From the NCBI RefSeq assembly GCF_006740045.1, contig NZ_AP019749.1, forward strand, positions 2,933,001 through 2,997,000: DNA of 64,000 bases, given 5' to 3'. This stretch comes from Comamonas terrigena NBRC 13299. GTDB taxonomy: Bacteria > Pseudomonadota > Gammaproteobacteria > Burkholderiales > Burkholderiaceae_C. Position 1 is the stretch's first letter, and the number at the start of each line of letters is the position of its first letter. Below the pieces are notes generated by a model. It worked only from the letters and a program-made list of their open reading frames with translations, was not told where the DNA came from and ran no database searches. Made by a program: the position numbers and the translations under genes. Of this stretch, positions 45,413 through 57,174 are shown piece by piece.

Positions 45413-46819
45413 TTAGCGGTTTTTCAAACGCGTCAGAATTTTTTCGCGACCGAGCAATTCCAGCACCGCATCCACCGACGGCGTGTGGGCCGTGCCCACG
45501 GTCAGCACGCGCACGGGCATGGCCAGAACGGGCATTTTTACGCCCTGGGCCTTGAGCACTTCCTTGATGGCGGCGGCGATGGCTTCCTTGGTCCATTCCA
45601 CGCTCTGCATGGCGGCGGCGAAGGCATCCAGCACCGGGGTAGCGGCTTCGGCCACATGCTTGGCATAGTCTTCAGCATTGCGTTCCACACCATCCACATA
45701 GAAGACCTTGGCCCAGTTGGCCAGGTCCACCAGGGTGTCGCAGCGGTCCTTGAACAGGGCCACGATGCGCACCAGGCGGTCGTCGGCCTGCAGCACGGCG
45801 GCGTCCACACCGGCCTTGACCACGAAGGGCGTGACCAGGGCGGCCAGCGCCGCATCATCCATGGCCTTCAGGTGCTGGGCATTGACCCAGCGCAGCTTGG
45901 CTTCATCGAACTGGCCGGCGCTGCGACCCAGGTGGTCCAGGTTGAACCATTCCAGGAACTGGGCGCGGCTGAAGATTTCATCGTCGCCGTGGCTCCAGCC
46001 CAGGCGGGCCAGGTAGTTCACCATGGCGTCGGGCAGATAGCCTTCGTCGCGGTACTGGGTCACGGCCTTGGCGCCGTTGCGCTTGCTCATCTTCTCGCCC
46101 TGCTCGTTCAGCACGGTGGGCAGGTGGGCGAACACGGGCACGTCGGCGCCCAGGGCTTCGAAGATGTGGATCTGGCGCGGGGTGTTGTTGACGTGGTCGT
46201 CGCCGCGGATCACGTGGGTGATGCGCATGTCCATGTCATCGACGCAGACGCAGAAGTTGTAGGTGGGCGTGCCATCGGGGCGGGCGATCACCAGATCGTC
46301 CAGCTCGGAGTTCTGGAACTCGATATGGCCCTTGCACTTGTCGTCCCAGCCCACCACGCCGTCCTTGGGGGTCTTGAAGCGCAGCACGGGCTTCACGCCT
46401 TCGGGGATGGCCGGCAGCACCTTGCCGGGCTCGGGGCGCCAGGTGCCGTCGTAGCGCGGCTTTTCCTTGGCGGCCATCTGCTTCTCGCGCAGGGCGTCCA
46501 GCTCTTCCATGCTCATATAGCAGGGGTAGACAAGGCCCTTGGCCTGCAGCGTGGCCAACACTTCCTTGTAGCGGTCCATGCGCTGCATCTGGTAGAACGG
46601 ACCTTCGTCATGGTCCAGCTGCAGCCATTGCATGCCTTCGATGATCACGTCCACCGATGCCTGGGTGGAGCGCTCCAGGTCGGTGTCTTCGATGCGCAGC
46701 ACGAAGTCGCCGCCATTGGCGCGGGCAAAGGCCCAGGGGTACAGGGCCGAGCGGATGTTGCCCAGGTGGATGAAGCCGGTGGGCGAAGGGGCAAAACGGG
46801 TACGAATTTTGGTTGTCAT
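45413..46819 (-). CDS. gltX: Glutamate--tRNA ligase
   Basis: The 468-residue class I synthetase charges tRNA-Glu. The HIGH element is FIHLGN near residue 16-21 ([13 protein letters not shown]), and the KMSKS element is EKMSKRNG near 243. The rest matches the usual GluRS layout, with no truncation. The start overlaps the metZ stop as ATGA, so the two are co-translated. Two tRNA-Glu genes follow ~190 and ~520 bases downstream. Confidence 0.97.
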   Translation of the reverse strand: MTTKIRTRFAPSPTGFIHLGNIRSALYPWAFARANGGDFVLRIEDTDLERSTQASVDVIIEGMQWLQLDHDEGPFYQMQRMDRYKEVLATLQAKGLVYPCYMSMEELDALREKQMAAKEKPRYDGTWRPEPGKVLPAIPEGVKPVLRFKTPKDGVVGWDDKCKGHIEFQNSELDDLVIARPDGTPTYNFCVCVDDMDMRITHVIRGDDHVNNTPRQIHIFEALGADVPVFAHLPTVLNEQGEKMSKRNGAKAVTQYRDEGYLPDAMVNYLARLGWSHGDDEIFSRAQFLEWFNLDHLGRSAGQFDEAKLRWVNAQHLKAMDDAALAALVTPFVVKAGVDAAVLQADDRLVRIVALFKDRCDTLVDLANWAKVFYVDGVERNAEDYAKHVAEAATPVLDAFAAAMQSVEWTKEAIAAAIKEVLKAQGVKMPVLAMPVRVLTVGTAHTPSVDAVLELLGREKILTRLKNR

Positions 46820-48030
46820 TTCAAGGTATCCAGTCCGCGAGAAAGATCGGCCTTCAAGTCATCAAGGTGCTCGAGGCCCACGGAAATGCGAATCAGGCCC
46901 TGGCCGATACCGGCGGCCTGGCGCTGCTCTTCGGTCAGGCGGCCGTGCGAGGTGCTGGCCGGGTGGGTGATGGTGGTCTTCACATCGCCCAGGTTGGCGG
47001 TGATGGAGCACACCTGGGTGCTGTCCACCACATGGAAGGCGTTGGCGCGCAGTTGCTCGGCGCCCTGCCCGATCACATCGAAGGCGATCACGGCGCCGCC
47101 CATGCCGTTTTGCTGGCGCATGGCCAGCGCATGCTGCGGGTGGCTGGCCAGACCGGGGTAGTACACGCGCGCCACCTTGGGGTGGGCTTCCAGCCAGGTG
47201 GCCAGCTCCAGCGCCGATGCGCTTTCGGCCTTGACGCGCAGGGCCAGCGTTTCCAGACCCTTCATCACCACCCAGGCGTTGAACGGCGCCAGGTTCAGGC
47301 CGCCGCTGCGCAGGAAGGTGCCCATGACCTTGTCCACCAGCGCCACGGTGCCACAGACGGCGCCGGCCATCACGCGGCCCTGGCCGTCCAGGAACTTGGT
47401 GCCGGAGTGCACCACCACGTCGGCGCCCAGCTTGGCGGGCTGCTGCAGGATGGGCGTGGCAAAGCTGTTGTCCACGGCCAGCAGTGCGCCGTGGGCGTGG
47501 GCGATCTCGGCCAGCGCGGCAATGTCGCACAGGTCGGTCAGCGGGTTGGTGGGCGTTTCGGCAAACAGCATGCGGGTGTTGGGGCGGATGGCCGCCTTCC
47601 ACTCGTCGATGTTGGTTTGCGACACAAAGCTGGTTTCCACGCCGAAGCGGGCCATTTCGGTGCCCAGCAGCTTGATAGTGGAGCCGAACATGGACTGCGA
47701 GCAGATCACGTGGTCGCCCGTCTTCAGCGCCGTCAGCGCCACCAGCAGGATGGCCGACATGCCGGTGGACGTGGCCACAGCGCATTCCGTGCCTTCCAGG
47801 GCTGCCAGGCGGCGCTCGAAGCTGGTCACCGTGGGGTTGCTGGTGCGGCTGTAGGTATAGCCTTCTTCCTGGCCGGCAAAGCGGCGCGCCGCCGTCTCGG
47901 CGTTGGGCTGCACAAAGCTGCTGGCCAGGTACAGGGCTTCGCTGTGTTCGCCCCACTGGCTGCGTTCCACGGCCTCGCGCACGGCGAGGGTCTCAGGGTG
48001 CAATCCCTGGGGCAGGGAGTGATCGGTCAC
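46816..48030 (-). CDS. metZ: O-succinylhomoserine sulfhydrylase
   Basis: This 404-residue PLP enzyme makes homocysteine from O-succinylhomoserine and sulfide in methionine synthesis. The PLP lysine is in [10 protein letters not shown] (Lys212), with YSRTSNPT and GMSAIL upstream. The trans-sulfuration family is clear, and the name MetZ comes from gene order next to purF. Translation probably starts at a GTG with AAGGAC upstream. A structured leader lies just before the start. Confidence 0.93.
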   Translation of the reverse strand: MTDHSLPQGLHPETLAVREAVERSQWGEHSEALYLASSFVQPNAETAARRFAGQEEGYTYSRTSNPTVTSFERRLAALEGTECAVATSTGMSAILLVALTALKTGDHVICSQSMFGSTIKLLGTEMARFGVETSFVSQTNIDEWKAAIRPNTRMLFAETPTNPLTDLCDIAALAEIAHAHGALLAVDNSFATPILQQPAKLGADVVVHSGTKFLDGQGRVMAGAVCGTVALVDKVMGTFLRSGGLNLAPFNAWVVMKGLETLALRVKAESASALELATWLEAHPKVARVYYPGLASHPQHALAMRQQNGMGGAVIAFDVIGQGAEQLRANAFHVVDSTQVCSITANLGDVKTTITHPASTSHGRLTEEQRQAAGIGQGLIRISVGLEHLDDLKADLSRGLDTLK

Positions 48031-48053
48031 GGTACTTGGTCCTTGCAGGTGGC

Positions 48054-48117
48054 ACCGGCGGTCTCTCCTCCGCCGGTCGCGGCATGCACGCTTCCACACG
48101 AAGCGCGCTTGCACCGC
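48054..48117 (-). promoter_or_regulatory. Structured 5' leader of metZ
   Basis: Two adjacent hairpins: ACCGGCGG with CCGCCGGT (8 bp, 48054-48077) and a longer imperfect stem (48079-48117) with outer GCGG/CCGC and inner GCTTC/GAAGC pairs. They end 24 bases before the GTG start. This could be a cis-acting methionine-responsive element, but I do not recognise a known SAM or SAH riboswitch consensus. Confidence 0.4.
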
Positions 48118-48121
48118 ATCT

Positions 48122-48217
48122 CAACAAAACAAAAAAATGAGCTGATTGCGCTGTCGTCACCAGACTTTTCAGCAAGAAACATTGTGAAAGTCTTGGTAAT
48201 CCAGCGCAATTAGCTCA
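48122..48217 (-). terminator. Long hairpin between purF and metZ
   Basis: On the minus strand the outer arms TGAGCTAATTGCGCTG and CAGCGCAATCAGCTCA (48202-48217 and 48138-48153) pair with one mismatch. Inside, ACCAAGACTTT pairs with AAAGTCTGGT. A run of seven T follows at 48137-48131. This looks like the purF terminator, but it is unusually large and could also act as an attenuator for metZ. Confidence 0.7.
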
Positions 48218-48289
48218 TGTTTCTGAAGCTCTCGCTTCCGGACACAGTGTGCAAGGCGGCGCTGTCGCCCACCTTGCACACCGGGTGCA

Positions 48290-49798
48290 TCAGCTTTCCT
48301 GGGCGTTGGGCAGCGACAGGCGGGAAGTGTCTTCCTGCTCCTCTTCGCCGCCGCGGTTGCGGCCTTCGTTCAGCGCCGTCACCTCGGCACTGGAGATGTC
48401 GCCGGTGATGTAGACGCCGTCGAAGCACGACGCCTCGAAGCCCTTGACCGCCGGGTTGATCTTGCCCACGGCCTGCTTCATGGCGTCCACGTCCTGGTAG
48501 ATCAGCGCATCGCAGCCGATCACCTGGCGGATCTCTTCCACGGTGCGGTCGCTGGCCACCAGCTCGGAGCGGGTGGGCATGTCGATGCCGTACACATTGG
48601 GGTAGCGCACAGGGGGTGCAGCGGAAGCCAGGTAGACCTTGTTGGCGCCGGCGTCGCGTGCCATCTGCACGATTTCCTTGGAGGTGGTCCCGCGCACGAT
48701 GGAGTCATCCACCAGCAGCACATTGCGGCCCTTGAACTCGCTGCCGATGGCATTGAGCTTCTGACGCACCGACTTCTTGCGCGCGCCCTGACCCGGCATG
48801 ATGAAGGTGCGGCCCACGTAGCGGTTCTTCACAAACCCTTCGCGGTAGGGAATGCCCAGCAGCTGCGCCAGCTGCATGGCGCTGGGGCGGCTGGATTCGG
48901 GGATCGGGATGATGGCGTCGATCTCGCTGGGCGGCACCGTGGAGATCACGCGCTTGGCCAGCGTCTCGCCCATGTTCAGGCGGGCCTGGTAGACCGAGAT
49001 GCCGTCCATGGTGGAGTCCGGGCGGGCCAGGTACACGTACTCGAACACGCAGGGGTGCAGCTCGCTCTTGGCGGCGCATTGCTCGCTGTGCACGGTGCCG
49101 TCGTTGCTGATGAACACGGCTTCGCCCGGCGCCACATCGCGTTCGAACTGGTGCAGCGTGCCTTCCAGTGCCACGGATTCGCTGGCCAGCATGTGCGTGC
49201 CGTCCGCGCCCTTGCCGATGCACAGGGGGCGGATGCCATAGGGGTCGCGGAAGGCCAGCAGGCCGTAGCCGGCGATCAGCGCGATCACGGCGTACGAGCC
49301 CTTGAGGCGCAGGTGCACGGCACGCACGGCCTTGAAGATGTCTTCGGTCTTCAGCGGTGCGCCGCTGGAGGCACGGCCGATTTCGTGCGCCAGCACGTTC
49401 AGCAGCACTTCCGAGTCGCTCTCGGTGTTGGTGTGGCGATGGTCGGTCTCGGCCAGCTCGTTGCGCAGCTGCTTGGCGTTGGTGAGGTTGCCGTTGTGCA
49501 CCATCACGATACCAAAGGGCGCGTTCACGTAGAAGGGCTGGGCCTCTTCTTCGCTGGAGGCGTTGCCCGCCGTGGGGTAGCGGACTTGGCCCAGGCCCAC
49601 CGAGCCGGGCAGCGCACGCATGTTGCGGGTGCGGAACACGTCCTTCACCATGCCCTTGGCCTTGTGCATGAAGAACTTGCGTTCCTGCTGCGTGACAATG
49701 CCGGCGGCATCCTGCCCGCGGTGCTGCAGCAGCAGCAGGGCGTCATAGATCAGTTGATTCACGGGCGCGGTGCTGACCACGCCGACGATTCCACACAT
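48290..49798 (-). CDS. purF: Amidophosphoribosyltransferase
   Basis: The 502-residue enzyme catalyses the first step of purine synthesis, glutamine plus PRPP to phosphoribosylamine. The N-terminal nucleophile Cys2 (MCGIVGVV) and the glutamine-amidotransferase region (HRGQDAAGIVT) are intact. The PRPP-binding loop VLLVDDSIVRGTTS lies near 360-372. It has no long propeptide. It follows cvpA on the same strand, as in many betaproteobacteria. Confidence 0.96.
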   Translation of the reverse strand: MCGIVGVVSTAPVNQLIYDALLLLQHRGQDAAGIVTQQERKFFMHKAKGMVKDVFRTRNMRALPGSVGLGQVRYPTAGNASSEEEAQPFYVNAPFGIVMVHNGNLTNAKQLRNELAETDHRHTNTESDSEVLLNVLAHEIGRASSGAPLKTEDIFKAVRAVHLRLKGSYAVIALIAGYGLLAFRDPYGIRPLCIGKGADGTHMLASESVALEGTLHQFERDVAPGEAVFISNDGTVHSEQCAAKSELHPCVFEYVYLARPDSTMDGISVYQARLNMGETLAKRVISTVPPSEIDAIIPIPESSRPSAMQLAQLLGIPYREGFVKNRYVGRTFIMPGQGARKKSVRQKLNAIGSEFKGRNVLLVDDSIVRGTTSKEIVQMARDAGANKVYLASAAPPVRYPNVYGIDMPTRSELVASDRTVEEIRQVIGCDALIYQDVDAMKQAVGKINPAVKGFEASCFDGVYITGDISSAEVTALNEGRNRGGEEEQEDTSRLSLPNAQES

Positions 49799-49881
49799 AT
49801 TGCGTTTCCATCATGGCAGGACTGGGTCCTGCGTGTTTATGCGGGGCGGCTTGCGCTGCCCCGCGACCTTCTCAACTCTTG

Positions 49882-50376
49882 CTACACCGGGGCCGTCAGG
49901 TACTTGCCCAGCTCTTGCGGCAGCGACGGCACCAGCGTGCGCGCCAGATCGGCCAGCTGCGGCCCTGCCCACGACTGGACCCACCAGTCCTGCTGGTGCA
50001 GCGGGGTGTTCACCACCACCAGCGTGACCACCAGCACCAGCACCATGCCGCGCAGCACGCCGAACAGCGCGCCCAGTGTGCGGTCGACCGGGCGCAAGCC
50101 CACGACCTCGATCAGTTTCTTGGCCAGGGCGCTCAGCAGCCCCCAGGCGAACACCGCCACCACAAAGACGGCGACAAATCCTGCGGCATAGCGCACCGTG
50201 GGGTCAAAGCCATCCACGGGCAGCCAGGCACCGACATCGCCTGCGAACAGGCGGGCAATCCAGAAGGCTGCGACCCAGCCCACCAGCGAAAACAATTCAT
50301 ACACCAGACCGCGCCACGCTCCCAGCATCAGGGAGGCGCAGCACACCACCAGCAAAACCGCGTCCAAGGTTGCCAT
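49882..50376 (-). CDS. cvpA: CvpA-family membrane protein
   Basis: The 164-residue protein has four hydrophobic segments and the family pattern LDAVLLVVCCASLMLGAWRG, YELFSLVGWVAAFWIA, RPVDRTLGALFGVLRGMVLV. CvpA affects colicin V production and envelope homeostasis through an unclear mechanism. Its position between dedD and purF is conserved. Confidence 0.93.
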   Translation of the reverse strand: MATLDAVLLVVCCASLMLGAWRGLVYELFSLVGWVAAFWIARLFAGDVGAWLPVDGFDPTVRYAAGFVAVFVVAVFAWGLLSALAKKLIEVVGLRPVDRTLGALFGVLRGMVLVLVVTLVVVNTPLHQQDWWVQSWAGPQLADLARTLVPSLPQELGKYLTAPV

Positions 50377-50396
50377 GCGTCGCTATCGGCCCGCCA

Positions 50397-51299
50397 TCAA
50401 CCGGGCTGCACCGACGCCGGCAGACCCAGTGCCTTGATGCGGGATGCGGCCTTGTCCGCCTCGGCACGGCCGTTGAACGGTCCCACGCGCACACGCGTTA
50501 CTTTGCCAGCGGCTGCATTCACAGTCTGGGTGTAGGCCTTCAGACCGGCACCGGCCAGCTTCTGGCGCACCTCGTTGGCCTTGTCGACATCGCCGAAGGC
50601 GCCGACCTGCACGATGAACTTGCCTTCCTGCTTGGCCGCCGCTTCGGGCTTGGCCGCAGCGGTGGATGCAGGGCGCCCTTCGAGCAGCGCACGGGCACGC
50701 TCGGCGTCGTCGTCGCGCGATTTCTTGGGTTCGGGCTTGGCCTCGACCTTGGGCTCCGGCTTGTGCTCCACCTTGGGCTCGGGCTTCTTCACCTCGGGTT
50801 TGGGCTCGGGCTTGGGTTCCGGCTTCTTCACCTCGGGCTTGGGTTCGGGTTTCGGCTCCGGCTTGGGTTCGGGCTTGGGCACCAGCTGGGGCTGCGGCGG
50901 CACCGGCACGGCCGGCGCAAACACTTCCTCGCCCGCTCCCAGGCTGTTTTCCGTGCGCACGGGCGCGGTGGGCTCAGGCGCTGGCGCGGCCGGCGCGGTG
51001 GCGCGCGGATTGGCCGCCATGGTCGTGTGCTCGCCGGGCACCACCATCGGGGCGACCTGGTTGCGATCCGGGATTTCGATGGGCACGTCCACCGCGATCG
51101 GGCGCGGCTGGGTGTCAAACAGCAGGGGGAAGCCCACCACACCGACCAGCACCAGCACCGCCGCGCCGATCAGGCGGTGGCGCGCACGGCGGCGCAGCGA
51201 TTCGACGCTGTCCCCCTGTGCATTGCGGGATGAGCGCCGGGAAGATGGCTGTTCTGCCTCTTCTTTCTGGCCGGGCCAGCGGAACTTGAAAAATGCCAT
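50397..51299 (-). CDS. dedD: DedD-like SPOR-domain protein
   Basis: This 300-residue cell-division protein has a short cytoplasmic N-terminus, one membrane helix (~42-62), a long linker and a SPOR domain in the last ~75 residues (FIVQVGAFGDVDKANEVRQK). SPOR domains bind denuded septal peptidoglycan. The linker (~130-195) is made of repeated KPEP and KPEVK units, probably extended across the periplasm. It sits between folC and cvpA. Confidence 0.93.
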   Translation of the reverse strand: MAFFKFRWPGQKEEAEQPSSRRSSRNAQGDSVESLRRRARHRLIGAAVLVLVGVVGFPLLFDTQPRPIAVDVPIEIPDRNQVAPMVVPGEHTTMAANPRATAPAAPAPEPTAPVRTENSLGAGEEVFAPAVPVPPQPQLVPKPEPKPEPKPEPKPEVKKPEPKPEPKPEVKKPEPKVEHKPEPKVEAKPEPKKSRDDDAERARALLEGRPASTAAAKPEAAAKQEGKFIVQVGAFGDVDKANEVRQKLAGAGLKAYTQTVNAAAGKVTRVRVGPFNGRAEADKAASRIKALGLPASVQPG

Positions 51300-51331
51300 G
51301 GAGTGCGATGCGTGTGGGCCGTTGGAGGACG

Positions 51332-52654
51332 TCAGGCTTCCAGGTGCTTGGCGCCCAGTCGGGGAATGCCATGCTGCAGCACACCACCCACCGTATAGAA
51401 CGAGCCAAAGACCACGATTCTATCAGCCGGCTCCGCCGCAGCGACGGCCGCCTGCAGCGCGGCCTCTGGGTTGGCGTGCAGGCTGGTACTGACTTGCCGC
51501 TGGCCGCCGGCAACCATCTGCACCGCATTCCATTTGGCCTGCAGGCTGGCGGCGGTCTCTGCCCGGGGGGTGGGCAGGTCGGTGAAGTACCAGCGGTCGA
51601 TCAGCGGACCGACCTTGGCCAGCATGGGTGCCAGGTCCTTGTCCGCCATGGCGCCAAAGACCGCATGCGTGGTGGGGAAGTAGCCCATGGCATCCAGATT
51701 GGCGGTCAGCGCCGCCACCGAATGCGGGTTGTGCGCCACGTCCAGCACCAGCGTGGGCTGGCCGGGCACGATCTGGAAGCGCCCCGGCAGCTCGACCATG
51801 GCCAGCCCGGTGCGCACCGCCTGGGCGGTGACGGGCAGGCGGTCGCGGATGGCTTCGAATGCTGCCAGCACGCCCGAGGCGTTCATCAGCTGGTTGGCAC
51901 CGCGCAGCGCCGGATAGGCCAGACCGGCATAGCGGCGGCCACGGCCGGCCCAGCCCCATTGCTGCTTGTCGCCGTCAAAGTTGAAGTCGCGGCCGAAGCG
52001 CCACAGCTCGGCACCGATGGCCTGGGCATGGTCCAGCACGCTTTGCGGCGGCACCGGGTCGCTCACCACCACCGGGCGGCCGGCGCGCATGATGCCGGCC
52101 TTTTCACGGCCGATGGTCTCGCGGTCGTTGCCCAGGATAGCGGCGTGGTCGATGTCCACGCTGGTGATGATGGCGCAGTCGGTGTCGATCACGTTGGTGG
52201 CATCCAGACGGCCGCCCAGCCCCACTTCCAGGATGGCGACATCCAGCCTGGCCAGGCTGAGCATGCGCAGGATGGCCAGCGTGGTGAATTCAAAATAGGT
52301 CAGCAGCACTTCTTCGCCCTGCAGGCGGGCGGCCTCGACGGCGGCGAAGTGCGGCAGAAAGTCGTCGGCCAGCGCGATTTCGCCGTGGATGCGGCAGCGC
52401 TCTTCAAAGTGCACCAGGTGGGGCGAGGTGTAGACCCCGGGCCGATAGCCGGACTGCAGGGCCACGGCTTCCAGCATGGCACAGGTGGAGCCTTTGCCAT
52501 TGGTGCCGGCCACGGTGATGACCGGGCAGTCGAAGCGCAACTCCATGCGGCGCGCGACTTCCTGTACGCGCTCCAGGCCCATGGCGATGGATTGGGGATG
52601 AATCTGCTCGCAATGGGCGAGCCACTCGGTCAAGGTGTTCGGGGTGGTGTGCAT
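51332..52654 (-). CDS. folC: Bifunctional folylpolyglutamate/dihydrofolate synthase
   Basis: The 440-residue Mur-ligase-fold enzyme adds glutamate to dihydropteroate and to folates. The ATP P-loop VAGTNGKGST lies at 48-57. Other family motifs are YTSPHLVHFEER, EVGLGGRLDATN, DHAAILGNDRETIGREKAG and LDVAHNPHS. I chose the ATG at 52654; the frame stays open further upstream but the extra residues are not native. It is the first gene of the folC-dedD-cvpA-purF set. Confidence 0.95.
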   Translation of the reverse strand: MHTTPNTLTEWLAHCEQIHPQSIAMGLERVQEVARRMELRFDCPVITVAGTNGKGSTCAMLEAVALQSGYRPGVYTSPHLVHFEERCRIHGEIALADDFLPHFAAVEAARLQGEEVLLTYFEFTTLAILRMLSLARLDVAILEVGLGGRLDATNVIDTDCAIITSVDIDHAAILGNDRETIGREKAGIMRAGRPVVVSDPVPPQSVLDHAQAIGAELWRFGRDFNFDGDKQQWGWAGRGRRYAGLAYPALRGANQLMNASGVLAAFEAIRDRLPVTAQAVRTGLAMVELPGRFQIVPGQPTLVLDVAHNPHSVAALTANLDAMGYFPTTHAVFGAMADKDLAPMLAKVGPLIDRWYFTDLPTPRAETAASLQAKWNAVQMVAGGQRQVSTSLHANPEAALQAAVAAAEPADRIVVFGSFYTVGGVLQHGIPRLGAKHLEA

Positions 52655-52702
52655 ACGAGGCTTTATTGTCGCCCACCCTCCGTATCCCTGATGATGGAGG
52701 GC

Positions 52703-53065
52703 ATGAGTACCACGACCATTCTTTACGGCATTCCCAATTGCGACACCGTCAAAAAGGCCCGCGCCTGGCTGACCGAGCAAGGCATTGCCTATAGTTTTCA
52801 CGATTTCAAGAAGCAAGGCGTGCCCGCCGACCACCTGCCGCGCTGGCTGCAGGCCGTGGGCTGGGAAAAGCTGGTCAACCGCCAGGGCACCACCTGGCGC
52901 AAGCTGGATGCGGCCGTGCAGGCCGCGGTGCAGGACGATGCCAGCGCCACCCGGCTGGTGCTGGACAACGCCAGCGTGATCAAGCGCCCCGTGGTGGAAT
53001 GGGCAGACGGCCGCACCACCGTGGGCTTCAAGGCGGAAGATTGGGCTGCCGCCCTGGGCCGCTGA
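52703..53065 (+). CDS. ArsC/Spx-family reductase-like protein (YffB type)
   Basis: This is a 120-residue thioredoxin-fold protein. Its N-terminus ILYGIPNCDTVKKARAWL has a single Cys followed by DTVKKA, as in the YffB/ArsC group, and the Arg-containing segment VIKRPVVEW follows. True arsenate reduction is not implied. The start may be 52703 or an in-frame ATG at 52691. It is divergent from folC with 48 bases between. Confidence 0.9.
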   Translation: MSTTTILYGIPNCDTVKKARAWLTEQGIAYSFHDFKKQGVPADHLPRWLQAVGWEKLVNRQGTTWRKLDAAVQAAVQDDASATRLVLDNASVIKRPVVEWADGRTTVGFKAEDWAAALGR

Positions 53066-53451
53066 CCAGGGTCCGGCGCCCGTGGCCCGGTGCACCCGCC
53101 CCCGGTACCGTGCGGCCGGGGCGCACGGGAACTTTGCGGGCTGCGCCCCACCCTAACGGGGGAAAGGGCATGCAGGCAAAGGAGCATGCGCATGGGCATG
53201 GGTATAGCCCTGTGGGCAGCATAGACCGCCGCCGCCCGGGCGCACAGCAGCCCGGTTGCACACCCTCACACGGGCTTTGCGCAACTTTACCCCGGCCCGG
53301 GCGAGCGTTCACACACCGGGTCTAGACTGCAAGGCATGGGACAGCGCAAGCAGCGCCCATGTCAACACGGGGCTGACGCCCTGCGTTGTAGAGAGCCAAG
53401 GCAGCCGGTCTCCGGAGCGCCGTGGCACACAGATTGGACAAGGAGCATTCC
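53066..53451. other. Intergenic region
   Basis: About 386 bases with no convincing gene on either strand. The promoter of the following exported protein should be here. Confidence 0.5.
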
Positions 53452-54198
53452 ATGAGGATCACACATTGGCTGACTTGGGGCACGCTGGCCGCCGCGGCAG
53501 GCCTGGCCTGCGGCACTGCCAACGCCCAGGAACGTGGCCGCGTGCTGCAATCCGTCCCCGTGGTGCAGCAGGTGGGCATACCGCAGCAGGTCTGCGGCGA
53601 TGAACCCGTCTACCGCGGCCAGCAGACGTCGGGCGCCGGCGCCGTGATCGGCGCGCTGGTGGGCGGCGTGGCCGGCAATGCCCTGGGCACAGGCGGTCAC
53701 TATGGCCGCCACGGCCAGTACTACGGCTCCAACCGGGGCGCCACCACGGTCATCGGCGCGGTGGCCGGCGGCCTGATCGGCAACCAGGTGGAAGGCATGA
53801 ACGGCGGCACGCCGGCCTACCAGACCGTGCGCCGCTGCACCAACGAGACGGTGTACGAAAACCGCACCGTGGGCTACGACGTGACCTATGAATACGCCGG
53901 CCGCCGCTACACCGCCCGCATGGACCATGATCCCGGCCGCTGGGTGCCGGTGCAGGTACAGCCCCGGGGCAGCTACAGCAGCTCGTCGGTGACCGGCAGC
54001 GGCTTTGTCGGCCCCAGCGGCACCTACAGCTCGGCCCCGGCCGGCGTGACGGTGACCGAGAGCATCACCTACGAAGCGCCGCAGTCCAACATCCCCATCG
54101 TGGTGGATGTGAATGTGGACCCGCGCTATCCGGGCTACCCCGCCTACCCGCCCTATCCGGGCCGCCCCCAGCCGCGCGGCTACGGTTACGGCTACTGA
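53452..54198 (+). CDS. Exported glycine-zipper 2TM-domain protein
   Basis: This 248-residue protein has an AAGGAG site and a signal peptide ending NAQ. A glycine zipper occurs in two parts (GAGAVIGALVGGVAGNALG and ATTVIGAVAGGLIGNQV), with CGDEP and VRRCTNETV Cys between. The C-terminus is rich in Pro, Tyr and Gly. The family resembles rickettsial 17-kDa antigen or PcpA-like outer-membrane proteins. Function is unknown. A terminator follows at 54262. Confidence 0.85.
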   Translation: MRITHWLTWGTLAAAAGLACGTANAQERGRVLQSVPVVQQVGIPQQVCGDEPVYRGQQTSGAGAVIGALVGGVAGNALGTGGHYGRHGQYYGSNRGATTVIGAVAGGLIGNQVEGMNGGTPAYQTVRRCTNETVYENRTVGYDVTYEYAGRRYTARMDHDPGRWVPVQVQPRGSYSSSSVTGSGFVGPSGTYSSAPAGVTVTESITYEAPQSNIPIVVDVNVDPRYPGYPAYPPYPGRPQPRGYGYGY

Positions 54199-54261
54199 GC
54201 CACAGGGCAGGCGCACAACACTCCATTGCAGCCGCCTTTGCACTGCACAAAGCCCTCATCC

Positions 54262-54289
54262 AGCCCCTGCTTCCCGGCAGGGGCTTTTT
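54262..54289 (+). terminator. Rho-independent terminator
   Basis: AGCCCCTGC, a 6-base loop, GCAGGGGCT, then TTTT. It follows the glycine-zipper gene. Confidence 0.85.
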
Positions 54290-54377
54290 CTTGTGCGCCC
54301 CTTCGCGCCCGTCCAGCGTTGCGCTGGCCTAAAATGGCCGGTTTCGACCACCTTTGTCGCACCGCGCGCATTACTCC

Positions 54378-56167
<1,790 letters not shown>

Positions 56168-56207
56168 GTTCTGCCAGCCCTGGTCCGAAAAATCAGGGTT
56201 TACACGG

Positions 56208-56237
56208 AAGCCGCTGCCTCTGCAGCGGCTTTTTTTA
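56208..56237 (+). terminator. Rho-independent terminator of argG
   Basis: AAGCCGCTGC, CTCT loop, GCAGCGGCTT, then a T-run. Confidence 0.9.
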
Positions 56238-56392
56238 TGAGCATTCAATGCCTGTGCAGCCTTGATCTCCCACAGGTTTGTCGTTGAAATGCCGCAAAAC
56301 CGTACACAGGCCGCTACCAAAACGAAGAGTTACCCCGTGCACCCTGGCAGCGGCTACAGTGGCAACCAACGTAATTGCGCAAAGGAGCGCTG

Positions 56393-56881
56393 ATGTCCCG
56401 TTCTACCCGCCGCTGGAGCCAACCGGCCCTGTTCATCCTGGCCGCTGCCCTGGCAGCCCCTGCTTTTGCCGCCGATCCGGCCCCTGCCGCAGCGCCCGCC
56501 CCGGCCGACGCTGCTGCACCGCAACAGCAACAGCAGCAAGCCCCCAAGCCCAATCCCGCCGCAGAAAAGGCGCTGGGCCAACGCTTCCAGTCCATCTTTG
56601 CCGCCTTCGAAGGCAAGGCCGCCCTGCCGGACAGCAAGAGCTTCTCCGAAGAGTTCAACAAGCAGGTCACGCCCGAGCAGATGAAGGAAGTGCTGCAACA
56701 GGTGCACCAGAGCGTGGGCGCCTGCCGCGTGGCCGCCCAGATGCGCGTGCCCACCTCCTACGCCTCCGGCTACCTGCTGCAGTGCGACAAGGCTTTTGTG
56801 CCCATGGACATCGCCGTGGAAGAAAAAGCCCCTTACCGCATCCACAGCCTGCTGATCCGCCCCGGCTACTGGAAGAAGTAA
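56393..56881 (+). CDS. Exported hypothetical protein
   Basis: The 162-residue protein starts at an ATG with AAAGGAG upstream. It has a signal peptide (AAPAFAADP), a low-complexity Ala/Pro/Gln linker, then a ~110-residue globular domain (QRFQSIFAAFEGKAALPDSK, QVHQSVGACRVAAQMRV, SGYLLQCDKAFVPMDI) with two Cys. It resembles DUF3887-type exported domains. A terminator follows at 56927. Confidence 0.75.
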   Translation: MSRSTRRWSQPALFILAAALAAPAFAADPAPAAAPAPADAAAPQQQQQQAPKPNPAAEKALGQRFQSIFAAFEGKAALPDSKSFSEEFNKQVTPEQMKEVLQQVHQSVGACRVAAQMRVPTSYASGYLLQCDKAFVPMDIAVEEKAPYRIHSLLIRPGYWKK

Positions 56882-56926
56882 GCCGCGCGCACGCTGCACG
56901 CCTGGTGCGTGCAGCCGCCACCCCCG

Positions 56927-56957
56927 AAGCCGCCTGGCCCGTGCCGGCGGCTTTTTT
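56927..56957 (+). terminator. Rho-independent terminator
   Basis: AAGCCGCC, an 11-base loop, GGCGGCTT and a T-run directly after the exported hypothetical gene. Confidence 0.85.
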
Positions 56958-57174
56958 CATGGGCCCATGGGCGATGGCCCCGGGCTGCCGGCCCGGTATT
57001 CCGCCCAGCATTGGGTCCGGCATTTCGCTCGGCATTCGCTCCACCTGTTTCTCTGGTTCGCTTTCGCGCGAAAGTGTGCGTTTTGGCACATACACACGGG
57101 CCCTGCGCGCTCGACACTGCAGCCATGCATGGAGGCCTCCCACGCATGTTGACCACCAGAACCGGAGAACCCTT

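Noticed and set aside
48054..48117. Known SAM or SAH riboswitch
   Set aside because: The hairpins do not match the consensus I know for those classes; kept only as an unclassified structured leader.
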